Assembly (NCBI GenBank): GCA_019413955.1 | Contig: DXMX01000009.1 | Location: 7,626 to 18,750 of the forward strand | Origin: Collinsella sp. | Lineage (GTDB): Bacteria; Actinomycetota; Coriobacteriia; Coriobacteriales; Coriobacteriaceae | DNA length: 11,125 nucleotides | Reading direction: 5' to 3' | Part shown: positions 5,059 to 11,103 of the stretch, in pieces | How positions within the stretch are numbered: the stretch's first letter is position 1 | How the letters are laid out: every line of letters starts with the position of its first letter | The notes under the pieces: model-generated | Told to the model about the DNA's origin: nothing | Database searches by the model: none | What the model saw: only the letters and a program-made list of their open reading frames with translations | Program-made: the position numbers and the translations under genes

Positions 5059-6639
5059 TTGAGCATCACGCCCCTCGATAGCATTCGCCGCGCCATCGCC
5101 CGCCGTAACGGCATCTCCAACCCCGCTGCATCGAAAGACGGCGCCGCGAAGGCCCAGGGCGGCCGCATCGAGAACGGCCTGTTCCCCGCCTCCCACACGG
5201 CCGAAGAGCTCGCGCGCATCCAGGAGCTGAGCCAGCGCAACGCCGGCGGACCCGATAGCAGCCAAGCCACACGTCGCCGGCGCGAACGCGATCGGGAGCC
5301 CGGCCCCGTCCGCCGCATGGTCAACGCTTGGTGGAACCGTCTGCTCGGCGCCGTCTACGGCGGCGGCTTCTCCATGCAGGAAGCGGAATACGAGGAGCAC
5401 GCCACCAGTCGCGACTATCTTTGGAACACCCTCGGCACCGCCGTGTGGGGCTTGGCGTTTCCGCTGCTCACCATCGTGTCTACGCAGCTCATGGGCGCCG
5501 AAGAAGCCGGCAAGTTCTCCATCGCCTTCGTCACCGGCACGCTCATCATGATCGCATGCAACTACGGCGTGCGCAATTTCCAGGTCTCAGACATCGACGA
5601 AAAGACGTCCTTTGCCTCCTACCAGCTCAACCGCTGGCTTTGTGGAGCGCTCGCCCTAGGCTGCGGCCTCATGTACAGCAGCGCCCGCGGCTATGACGCG
5701 CAGATGGCGACGATCGGCCTGGGCGTCTACCTGTATAAGGTCATCGACGGCATCGCCGACGTGTACGAAGGCCGCCTGCAGCAGGCCGACAAACTCTACT
5801 TGGCTGGAATGAGCCAAACGCTACGCTCCGTCGGCGTCATCGCGGTCTTCAGCGTGGCGCTGTTCCTCACGCGCAGCATGCCCATCGCGGCCATGGCCAT
5901 GGGTGTCGCCGCGATCGCCTCGCTCGTGCTGGTCACCGCGCCGCTCGCCCTGCTCGAGACCGAAAAATCGCGCCGCGTGAGCCTTCGCGAGGTCGGCCAC
6001 CTGTTTGTCCAGTGCGCTCCACTCTTTGGTGCACTGTTCTTGTTCAATCTTATCGAGAGCATGCCCAAGTTTGTGATGGAAGGCACGCTGGCATACAAAT
6101 ATCAGCTGTACTTTAATGCCCTGTTCTTTCCTGCGCAGGCTATTTTGCTGAGCATTGGATTTATCTATAAACCGCAGCTCCTGCGCTTGTCGAGCATTTG
6201 GGCTAATCCTCGCAAGCGTCGTCGCTTTGACCTGATTATTGTTGCCGTTATGGCGCTGATCGTGGTCATCACCGGCATGTGCGCCGCATTTATGGCAGGT
6301 CCCGGTATTCCCCTCATGAGCTTTATGTACGGCCTCAGCTTTGAACGCTACCGTACGCTGGCGCTGCTGATGGTCGTCGCCGGCGGCGTCACCGCGGCCA
6401 TCGACTTTATCTACGCCATCATCACGGTGCTGCGCCACGCTGGAGACGTCACCAAGATCTACCTGATCTGCTTCGCCGTAAGCGTGGTGCTGCCGGTGAT
6501 CCTGATTAAGCTGCTGGGTCTGATGGGCGCTGTGGTGAGCTACCTAGCCATCATGGCCCTACTCCTGGTGCTGTTGATTGTCGAATACGCCCACATTCGC
6601 CAGCGCATAGAACGCGACCGCAACCCGTACGGCGCCTAA
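5059..6639 (+). CDS. Wzx-like polysaccharide flippase (MOP superfamily)
   Basis: This multi-spanning membrane protein of 526 residues (TTG start) should move lipid-linked saccharides across the cytoplasmic membrane for surface polysaccharide assembly. After a polar, arginine-rich N-terminal tail of about 115 residues comes the typical first segment LWNTLGTAVWGLAFPLLTIV, then QLMGAEEAGKFSIAFVTGT. The family-like YKVIDGIADVYEGRLQQADK follows, and further hydrophobic segments bring the total to roughly 12. The last is followed by a charged tail. The TTG at 5059 is chosen because AAAGGA lies six bases upstream and a -10 box lies just before; the frame stays open to a GTG at 4951, which falls inside an inverted repeat. 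No glycosyltransferase genes are adjacent, so the transported glycan is unknown. The long basic tail is unusual for Wzx proteins. Confidence 0.82.
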   Translation: MSITPLDSIRRAIARRNGISNPAASKDGAAKAQGGRIENGLFPASHTAEELARIQELSQRNAGGPDSSQATRRRRERDREPGPVRRMVNAWWNRLLGAVYGGGFSMQEAEYEEHATSRDYLWNTLGTAVWGLAFPLLTIVSTQLMGAEEAGKFSIAFVTGTLIMIACNYGVRNFQVSDIDEKTSFASYQLNRWLCGALALGCGLMYSSARGYDAQMATIGLGVYLYKVIDGIADVYEGRLQQADKLYLAGMSQTLRSVGVIAVFSVALFLTRSMPIAAMAMGVAAIASLVLVTAPLALLETEKSRRVSLREVGHLFVQCAPLFGALFLFNLIESMPKFVMEGTLAYKYQLYFNALFFPAQAILLSIGFIYKPQLLRLSSIWANPRKRRRFDLIIVAVMALIVVITGMCAAFMAGPGIPLMSFMYGLSFERYRTLALLMVVAGGVTAAIDFIYAIITVLRHAGDVTKIYLICFAVSVVLPVILIKLLGLMGAVVSYLAIMALLLVLLIVEYAHIRQRIERDRNPYGA

Positions 6640-6652
6640 TTGGCGCAATGGG

Positions 6653-6824
6653 GGGGTCTCGTTGCGGACGATTTGCGACACGCAAAACTAAGTGAGTAGA
6701 CTTTTGCCGAATCCCTGACCACACCGGCAAAACACAAGTCAGTGACCTGCGGTTTTGTTGAGGCAAATTTGCCGGCTGCTCGGCATTTCCAAAAAAGTCT
6801 ACTCACTTAGCCAGCGGGCAGCCA
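6653..6824 (+). repeat. 172-bp structured intergenic repeat, copy 1
   Basis: This element begins 13 bases after the flippase stop and is about 80% identical, without gaps, to 9745-9916 (34 differences counted by eye). Its core is bounded by perfect 18-bp inverted arms, CTAAGTGAGTAGACTTTT (6688-6705) and complement (6793-6810). An inner repeat pairs CCGGCAAA (6724-6731) with TTTGCCGG (6768-6775). No open reading frame or duplicated flanks are visible. It could be a MITE-like element or a structured RNA at the 3' end of the transcript. Confidence 0.75.
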
Positions 6825-6862
6825 AATGATTATTTAATCCCCGTCCCAGAAAAATCATTTGG
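6822..6862. repeat. Inverted repeat following the 172-bp element
   Basis: CCAAATGATT (6822-6831) pairs with AATCATTTGG (6853-6862) across a 21-base loop containing CCCCGTCCC. It is present only at copy 1 of the larger element. It lies between the ends of two convergent genes but has no T-run on either strand. Confidence 0.45.
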
Positions 6863-6922
6863 TTGGCAGAAGGGCAAAAGCAGTCAAAAAAGCCCGTCCC
6901 AAATTAGCGACCCCTTGCGCCA

Positions 6923-7762
6923 TCATTCTCCAGGCTTGATATTTGCGTAGAACTCCGCACCATCATCCAAGCGCAGGATGCCGACGCGGCCGAACTCGGA
7001 ACCAGTGGCGGCGGCGCAGTCGATGTCGATGCGATCGGGCACGCCGGCGGTGTCCTCGCCGCCCAGGCGCACGATCTGCCCACGGCCCGACTCCTCATCG
7101 AGCCCCGCCAGGCCGCCGACCTCGCAATAACGTCCAAGCGACACCGTGGGCGTGTGGCCGCTCACCACGACCGGACCCTTGCCCTCGGCAGAAAGCAGCC
7201 CCGTCGACGCATCCCAGTAGCCATGACGAATCCACAGCAAGTCATCGGACGACTGCACCGCAAGCATCTGCTGTAGTAGCTCGCGATCGGCGCTAACCGC
7301 TCCGGCACCATCGGCACAATCAACCCCATGTTCAAGCAAAAACGCCCGCGCCGCCTCGGTCTGGATGCCGGCATGTACCAGCAGGTACGGGCGCTCGTCA
7401 GTCTCGGCTACCGCGTAGAGCGGCAGCGTCGCCATCCAACGCACGAGCTCCTCGTACGCCTCAAATTCCATATCGTTGAGCTGCTGACGGGTAGTCCAAC
7501 CGCCGTTGATATCCCAGGTCTCGGCATCGAGCGGATCCTGGCCAATGATGGCATCGAGCATGATCTGCTCGTGATTGCCCTTGAGCACGCGAGCGTTGGG
7601 TAGCGAGCGCACGAGCTTAATAACGCCAACCGGATCGGGCCCGCGATCGATCATGTCACCCAGCACGTACAGCGTATCGTCGGACGCCAGCGAAATCTTG
7701 GACAGGGCCTCGTCAAGCGCACGCACGTGCCCGTGAGCATCAGATGTCACATAGATCGCCAT
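6923..7762 (-). CDS. Metallophosphoesterase, PP2A/PrpE-type serine/threonine phosphatase family
   Basis: This 279-residue cytoplasmic enzyme has the full two-metal phosphoesterase motif set: SDAHGH (7-12), GDMIDRGPD (35-43), GNHE (62-65), VHAG (129-132) and SGHTP (201-205). This spacing is that of the PPP-like bacterial group that includes PrpE, phage lambda phosphatase and ApaH. Substrates in that group range from phosphoproteins to dinucleoside polyphosphates, and none can be chosen from the sequence. The tail contains DIDCAAA, matching the usual C-terminal strand. The ATG at 7762 is preceded by GAGAGG at proper spacing. A promoter with TACAAT and a possible operator lie upstream. The gene stands alone, converging with the flippase and diverging from the antiporter. 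Confidence 0.9.
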   Translation of the reverse strand: MAIYVTSDAHGHVRALDEALSKISLASDDTLYVLGDMIDRGPDPVGVIKLVRSLPNARVLKGNHEQIMLDAIIGQDPLDAETWDINGGWTTRQQLNDMEFEAYEELVRWMATLPLYAVAETDERPYLLVHAGIQTEAARAFLLEHGVDCADGAGAVSADRELLQQMLAVQSSDDLLWIRHGYWDASTGLLSAEGKGPVVVSGHTPTVSLGRYCEVGGLAGLDEESGRGQIVRLGGEDTAGVPDRIDIDCAAATGSEFGRVGILRLDDGAEFYANIKPGE

Positions 7763-7809
7763 GGAACGCCTCTCTTTACATTGCGGCCGAAGCCCGGAGC
7801 CGCAACTAA

Positions 7810-7826
7810 AACTTCAAGTTGAACTT
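7810..7826. promoter_or_regulatory. Three AACTT half-sites downstream of the phosphatase promoter
   Basis: AACTT-C-AAGTT-G-AACTT forms two overlapping perfect palindromes with single-base centres. It covers about +5 to +21 of the predicted phosphatase transcript, a usual repressor position. Confidence 0.4.
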
Positions 7827-7837
7827 AAACGTTACCC

Positions 7838-7866
7838 ATTGTACTCCGTTGTAATAAAGCTGGAAA
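7838..7866 (-). promoter_or_regulatory. Promoter of the metallophosphoesterase gene
   Basis: On the minus strand a -35 TTTCCA (7866-7861), a 17-base spacer and a -10 TACAAT (7843-7838) form a plausible promoter, giving a start near 7831 and a leader of about 70 bases. Confidence 0.6.
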
Positions 7867-8087
7867 GGGTTGCATACCGTCAACGGTCGCCAGCGCACGC
7901 CTGCCAACCCGCGCCGCTCACGCCACGCCGTCTGGCCCAGCGCCCCGACCAGCGACGCTCGCATCGCAGCCTCGTGTCGAAAATGCGCACGCCCGCAATC
8001 CAGGCCCATAAACCCACCACCTTTGGGTACAAATAACCGCAGACAACTGACCGTGCCACGCCAACCACCCAGGAGCGGACACCATCC
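7867..8087. other. Intergenic region upstream of the antiporter gene
   Basis: This 221-base stretch separates the phosphatase promoter from the antiporter start. It should hold the antiporter promoter, but the only candidate is TACAAA (8028-8033), with no -35 at a normal distance. A small inverted repeat ACCCA/TGGGT lies at 8012-8028. A ribosome site AGGAGCGG (8071-8078) precedes the start. I see no gene or RNA in it. Confidence 0.5.
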
Positions 8088-9689
8088 ATGAACCAGATAC
8101 TTCTCTTTATCGGCCTCGTCATTATTCTGTGTCTGACCATCAAACCCGTCGGCAAAAAGCTCCCCTTCCCCACCCTGCTCATCTTTATCGCGCTCGGCAT
8201 GCTGCTGGGTGTCAACGGCCCGGCGCACATCGATTTTAGCGACTATGCGCTCACCGAAACCGTCTGCAGCACGGCGCTGCTGTTCATCATGTTCTACGGC
8301 GGCTTTAACACCAACATCGACCGTGCCAAACCTGTCGCCGCGCCTGCGGTGCTGCTGAGCACGCTCGGTGTCGTCATCACTGCTGGCATTACGGGTGCGT
8401 TTGCGCACTTTGTACTGGGCTTCGACTGGATCGGCGGCCTGCTGCTGGGCTCAGTCGTAGCATCGACCGATGCGGCGAGCGTCTTTAGCGTGCTGCGCGA
8501 GCACAACCTGTCGCTGCGCGGCGGCACCGACTCGCTGCTCGAGGTCGAATCGGGCTCAAACGACCCCGTCGCCTACATGCTCACCGCGGTGCTCGCGACC
8601 CTCGCGGCCGGCGGCAACATCGACATCCCCATGCTGCTGGCCAAGCAGATCATCCTGGGCGTGGGGTTGGGTCTTGCCATCGGCTGGGCATCCAGCCGCC
8701 TGATAGAGCGCGCACGCGCAACGGCCGAGGGCGCGCAGACCATCTTTTTGTTCGCCGTGGCGATCGTTGCCTACGCGCTGCCGGGCTATCTGGGTGGCAA
8801 CGGCTTTTTGGCCGTATACCTGGCCGGCATCGTGCTGGGTGCCAGCGACATCACCGGCAAGGTCGAGATGGCGCACTTCTTCGATACCCTCACCGAAATG
8901 GCCGAGATGACCATCTTCTTTTTGCTCGGCCTGCTCGTCACACCCGCCCGCCTGCCGCAAATGCTGCCACCGGGCTTGGCACTCATGGCGTTTATGCTCT
9001 TTGCGAGCCGCCCCATCGCCGTCGGCCTGCTGTTGGCGCCGTTTAGGACCAACCCTCGCCAGGTCGCACTCGTAAGCTGGGCGGGTCTGCGCGGCGCGGC
9101 TTCGGTCGTATTTAGCCTCTTTGCCGTAGTGGCCGGTGTTCCCGGTGGACATGACCTATTTGACCTGGTCTTTGTAATTGCCGTGTCGAGCATTGTGGTG
9201 CAGGGCTCGCTGCTGCCGGCGGTGGCGAAAAAGCTCGACATGATCGACGCAGAAGGCGACGTGCGCCGCACGTTTAACGACTACCGCGACGAAGACGGCA
9301 TGTCGTTCGTCAAGCTCAAGGTGGGCGCGGGTCATCCGTTTGCCGGGCGCTCACTCGCGGACATTGGCAGCGTCACGGACATGCTCGTGGTCCTGGTACT
9401 GCGCGACGGCGCGCACCCGGTGCTGCCCAACGGGGATACCATGATCGAAGAAGGCGACCTTCTGGTTATGGCCGCTCCAACGTTTGAGGAGCGTGCCGAG
9501 GTTACGCTGCGCGAGGTTACCGTGACTCCCCACGGTCGCTTGGCTGGACAGCGTCTGCGCGACGTGCCGCAAGGCAAGCACCCCTTTATCGTCGTGATGC
9601 TCAAGCGCGACGGCCAAACGATCATCCCCGACGGCAACACCCTTATATACGCTGGCGACGAAGCCGTCATCGCCACGCTGGCGTCGTAG
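8088..9689 (+). CDS. Potassium/proton antiporter, CPA1 NhaP2/CvrA-like, with RCK_C regulatory tail
   Basis: This 533-residue membrane protein exchanges K+ (or Na+) for H+ across the cytoplasmic membrane. Residues 1 to about 390 form the transporter, with about 12 hydrophobic segments. It includes the conserved STDAASVFSVL (126-136, Asp128) and VESGSNDPVAYML (153-165, Asn158-Asp159) regions that form the ion site in this superfamily, and the late AGLRGAASVVFSL segment. From about 401 the soluble tail contains one clear TrkA-C/RCK_C unit (FVKLKVGAGHPFAGRSL to LLVMAA, about 405-465). A second region, VTVTPHGRLAGQRL to DEAVIATL, looks like another RCK_C copy, implying regulation by nucleotide or other ligand. 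The ATG at 8088 has AGGAGCGG nine bases upstream. The gene is monocistronic and followed by a small hairpin and a 172-bp repeat. Confidence 0.92.
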   Translation: MNQILLFIGLVIILCLTIKPVGKKLPFPTLLIFIALGMLLGVNGPAHIDFSDYALTETVCSTALLFIMFYGGFNTNIDRAKPVAAPAVLLSTLGVVITAGITGAFAHFVLGFDWIGGLLLGSVVASTDAASVFSVLREHNLSLRGGTDSLLEVESGSNDPVAYMLTAVLATLAAGGNIDIPMLLAKQIILGVGLGLAIGWASSRLIERARATAEGAQTIFLFAVAIVAYALPGYLGGNGFLAVYLAGIVLGASDITGKVEMAHFFDTLTEMAEMTIFFLLGLLVTPARLPQMLPPGLALMAFMLFASRPIAVGLLLAPFRTNPRQVALVSWAGLRGAASVVFSLFAVVAGVPGGHDLFDLVFVIAVSSIVVQGSLLPAVAKKLDMIDAEGDVRRTFNDYRDEDGMSFVKLKVGAGHPFAGRSLADIGSVTDMLVVLVLRDGAHPVLPNGDTMIEEGDLLVMAAPTFEERAEVTLREVTVTPHGRLAGQRLRDVPQGKHPFIVVMLKRDGQTIIPDGNTLIYAGDEAVIATLAS

Positions 9690-9691
9690 CG

Positions 9692-9717
9692 GCCAGGGAC
9701 AGCCGTCCCGTATTGGC
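9692..9717. repeat. Small hairpin after the antiporter gene
   Basis: GGGAC-AGCC-GTCCC (9696-9709) is nested inside GCCA/TGGC (9692-9695 with 9714-9717), two bases after the antiporter stop. There is no long T-run, so termination is uncertain. Confidence 0.35.
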
Positions 9718-9744
9718 TACATTTGAGCATCAATCGCCCCGACA

Positions 9745-9916
9745 GGGGTCTCGTTGAGGACAGTTAGTGTCTCTCAAGACTAAGTGAGTAGGCTTTTGTC
9801 GAATCGCCGACCACGTCACCAAAGCACAAGTCTGTGACCTGCAGGTTTGTTGAAGAAAAGACTTCGGGTGCTCAGCATTTCCAAAAAAGCCTACTCACTT
9901 AGCCGGCGGGTGGCCA
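9745..9916 (+). repeat. 172-bp structured intergenic repeat, copy 2
   Basis: This is the same element as 6653-6824, in the same orientation and with no gaps, starting 55 bases after the antiporter stop. Its 18-bp arms are CTAAGTGAGTAGGCTTTT (9780-9797) and complement (9885-9902). Compared with copy 1, one A-T pair of the arms has become G-C on both sides (9792 and 9890), so pairing is kept. The inner parts differ more than the arms, while the stretches CACAAGTC, GTGACCTGC and GCATTTCCAA are conserved. Confidence 0.75.
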
Positions 9917-10009
9917 TAATAGAACCGCCGCGACGTCGTTGGACTCCGTTGCGACAGTTTATCATGCATTTTCGCACAGCCGTGGGCACAAACACCCCGT
10001 CACCCCATA

Positions 10010-10064
10010 TGACAAAGGGCAGTCCCTTTGTCACATTAAATAGAACTTCAGCAAGAAGCTGAGG
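10010..10064. repeat. Two adjacent hairpins in the intergenic region
   Basis: TGACAAAGGG (10010-10019) pairs perfectly with CCCTTTGTCA (10024-10033) around a 4-base loop CAGT. A second stem pairs CTTCAGC (10046-10052) with GCTGAGG (10058-10064), with one G-U pair, and is followed by AAAAAG. The rest of 9917-10107 holds no gene I can support. These hairpins mark the change from high-GC chromosome to the lower-GC DUF3800 region. Confidence 0.5.
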
Positions 10065-10107
10065 AAAAAGAAGACCGAATGAGCCACCGCTCGCATCGCA
10101 ACCATGG

Positions 10108-10177
10108 TATAAATGGATTGCGCTCCTTTATGGAGGGCAGTCAAGGGCCGGGGGATTCCCCCGGCATTTTTGTTTTT
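10108..10177 (+). ncRNA. DUF3800-associated small RNA unit A
   Basis: An extended -10 box TGG-TATAAA (10105-10113) is followed by a stem GATTGCGCTCC (10116-10126) pairing with GGAGGGCAGTC (10132-10142), with a TTTAT loop and one G-G mismatch at the fifth pair. The linker AAGG and a strong terminator hairpin (10147-10165) with a T-run come next. The RNA would be roughly 50-60 bases; if TATAAA is the -10 box, the outermost pairs may not be transcribed. There is no start codon with a ribosome site, and two units of the same design lie nearby. Structured RNAs next to DUF3800 genes are known from comparative surveys; membership is inferred. Confidence 0.65.
10147..10177 (+). terminator. Intrinsic terminator of RNA unit A
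   Basis: GCCGGGGG (10147-10154) pairs with CCCCCGGC (10158-10165) around the loop ATT, followed by ATTTTTGTTTTT. It is a textbook intrinsic terminator, yet no protein gene precedes it on this strand, which supports a short independent RNA. Confidence 0.85.
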
Positions 10178-10233
10178 AGGTCAACAGGAAATCGAGCGAA
10201 ATGTCTCGTGTAGACCCGACATGCGGTTTCTGT

Positions 10234-10301
10234 TATAAAGATGTCGGTACCCTCGAATAGAGGGGCCTCCAAGAGCCGGGGTCTTACCTCCGGCATTTTT
10301 T
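10234..10301 (+). ncRNA. DUF3800-associated small RNA unit B
   Basis: A -35 TAGACC (10211-10216), a 17-base spacer and an extended -10 TGT-TATAAA (10231-10239) form the promoter. The stem CCCTC-GAATA-GAGGG (10250-10264) is extended by T-G and two G-C pairs with one bulged A. The linker TCCAAGA and terminator follow. The distance from TATAAA to the GCCGGG terminator is 41 bases, against 39 in unit A and 41 in unit C. Units A and B are tandem on the plus strand and point toward the 3' end of the DUF3800 gene. Confidence 0.65.
10275..10301 (+). terminator. Intrinsic terminator of RNA unit B
   Basis: GCCGGGG (10275-10281) pairs with CC-T-CCGGC (10287-10294), one T bulged, around the loop TCTTA, followed by ATTTTTT. 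It ends 21 bases from the stop of the convergent DUF3800 gene. On the minus strand it lacks a T-run, so it is a weaker terminator for that gene. Confidence 0.8.
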
Positions 10302-10322
10302 ATGCAATACGAGGCCTGCCCA

Positions 10323-11003
10323 TTAGACGACAGCCTTCTTTCTCATTTCTTTTAGTAAGCCTTTTTTAAACGCAGTACTACCACCAAAAAACTTCTGGTC
10401 AGTATTAGTCTGCTTATTCGCCTGATATTTCAGACTCGTGAACTCAATGGTACAGATATAGTCCGCAGCCTGAGCCAAATAGTAATCCGATGAAGTTGTC
10501 GGCTTATAGATAACTGCATTTTTAGCCAAAGCGTAATCGATTGCCTTGTGAAGCGCACTCGAAACCGAACCCTGTCCTCCGTCGTAGTGAATCTTCACAG
10601 CATCAAACTGCTGAAACCAACTCAAATTATCGAATATGAAATCGATGATTTCACGCCGCATCGCATCAGCGATCTGTTTGAGAGTTCGATACCGATGCGT
10701 CTTGAATACAAACACCTTGTACGAGATGGGCAAATGTCGAAACATAACTCGAAATAGTGAAAACAGCCTTTTTCTCTCACTGATGTCCAAGTCCTTGAAC
10801 TGATCTTTTCCATTCATGAGAGGAGAAGCATGGAACGGAAGGAGCGGCAATCCGCTATCGGCTACCGCCCTTTCATATTTCTCTATTCCCTCAGCGATGG
10901 GAATATTTTGTTCATGAAAAACAAAGGCAACAAGATAGTATTTTTCACGAAGATCATCGCTTCCAGATTCATCAATAAAGATACTCAGATCTCGTATGGG
11001 CAA
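10323..11003 (-). CDS. DUF3800 domain protein
   Basis: This 226-residue protein belongs to the DUF3800 family of unknown function. The family's N-terminal acidic motif is seen as LSIFIDESGS (6-15, Asp11-Glu12), a central acidic site as KIHYDGGQGS (137-146, Asp141) and the C-terminal signature as YYLAQAADYICT (174-185, Asp181). The spaced acidic residues after strands suggest an RNase H-like nuclease fold, which is an inference. Many members are found in mobile or defence regions. GC is low (about 42% in a 60-base line counted by hand, against over 60% in neighbours), so it was probably acquired by transfer. The start is unclear: TTG at 11003 directly abuts AAGGA (no spacing), an in-frame stop lies just upstream, and the next codon at usual spacing is ATA (10997). 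The terminator of RNA unit C ends 8 bases upstream. Confidence 0.85.
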   Translation of the reverse strand: MPIRDLSIFIDESGSDDLREKYYLVAFVFHEQNIPIAEGIEKYERAVADSGLPLLPFHASPLMNGKDQFKDLDISERKRLFSLFRVMFRHLPISYKVFVFKTHRYRTLKQIADAMRREIIDFIFDNLSWFQQFDAVKIHYDGGQGSVSSALHKAIDYALAKNAVIYKPTTSSDYYLAQAADYICTIEFTSLKYQANKQTNTDQKFFGGSTAFKKGLLKEMRKKAVV

Positions 11004-11011
11004 TCCTTAAT

Positions 11012-11038
11012 AAAAAAGCCGGGGAAAACGTCCCCGGC
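11012..11038 (-). terminator. Intrinsic terminator of RNA unit C
   Basis: On the minus strand GCCGGGG and CCCCGGC pair around the loop ACGTTTT (11038-11018), directly followed by six Ts (11017-11012). It stands between the unit C promoter and the DUF3800 start, so expression of the gene from this promoter requires readthrough. Confidence 0.85.
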
Positions 11039-11070
11039 ACTTGGAAGCCCTCTCTTAAGAGATGACCACC
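11012..11070 (-). ncRNA. DUF3800-associated small RNA unit C
   Basis: On the minus strand a stem pairs GGTGGTCATCTC (11070-11059) with GAGAGGGCTTCC (11054-11043) around a TTAA loop. It has an A-G mismatch at the fifth pair, as in unit A, and one T-T mismatch. The linker AAGT and terminator follow. The design and spacing match units A and B, although the stem sequences differ. It occupies the 5' region of the DUF3800 gene, the position of the RNA antitoxin in type III toxin-antitoxin operons. As in unit A, the outer base pairs lie very close to the -10 box and may not be transcribed. Confidence 0.65.
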
Positions 11071-11073
11071 TAA

Positions 11074-11103
11074 TTTATACCATGAAGCTGGGCGTATATT
11101 CAA
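11074..11103 (-). promoter_or_regulatory. Promoter of RNA unit C and the DUF3800 gene
   Basis: On the minus strand a -35 TTGAAT (11103-11098), an 18-base spacer and an extended -10 TGG-TATAAA (11082-11074) are seen. The context CATGGTATAAAT is identical to that of unit A. Confidence 0.65.

Noticed and set aside
7806..8408. Minus-strand open frame of 200 codons covering the phosphatase-antiporter intergenic region
   Set aside because: It runs antisense into the antiporter start and then through the phosphatase promoter, with no recognisable domain or ribosome site.
8556..9152. Minus-strand open frame within the antiporter gene
   Set aside because: Low-complexity His/Gln/Gly-rich shadow of a well-supported membrane protein, with no ribosome site.
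9847..10062. Plus-strand open frame starting in the second 172-bp repeat
   Set aside because: It crosses the repeat arm and a hairpin, and the first copy of the repeat has no matching frame; no coding signature.
10548..10757. Plus-strand open frame inside the DUF3800 gene
   Set aside because: Antisense to a conserved domain, no ribosome site and no similarity recognised.
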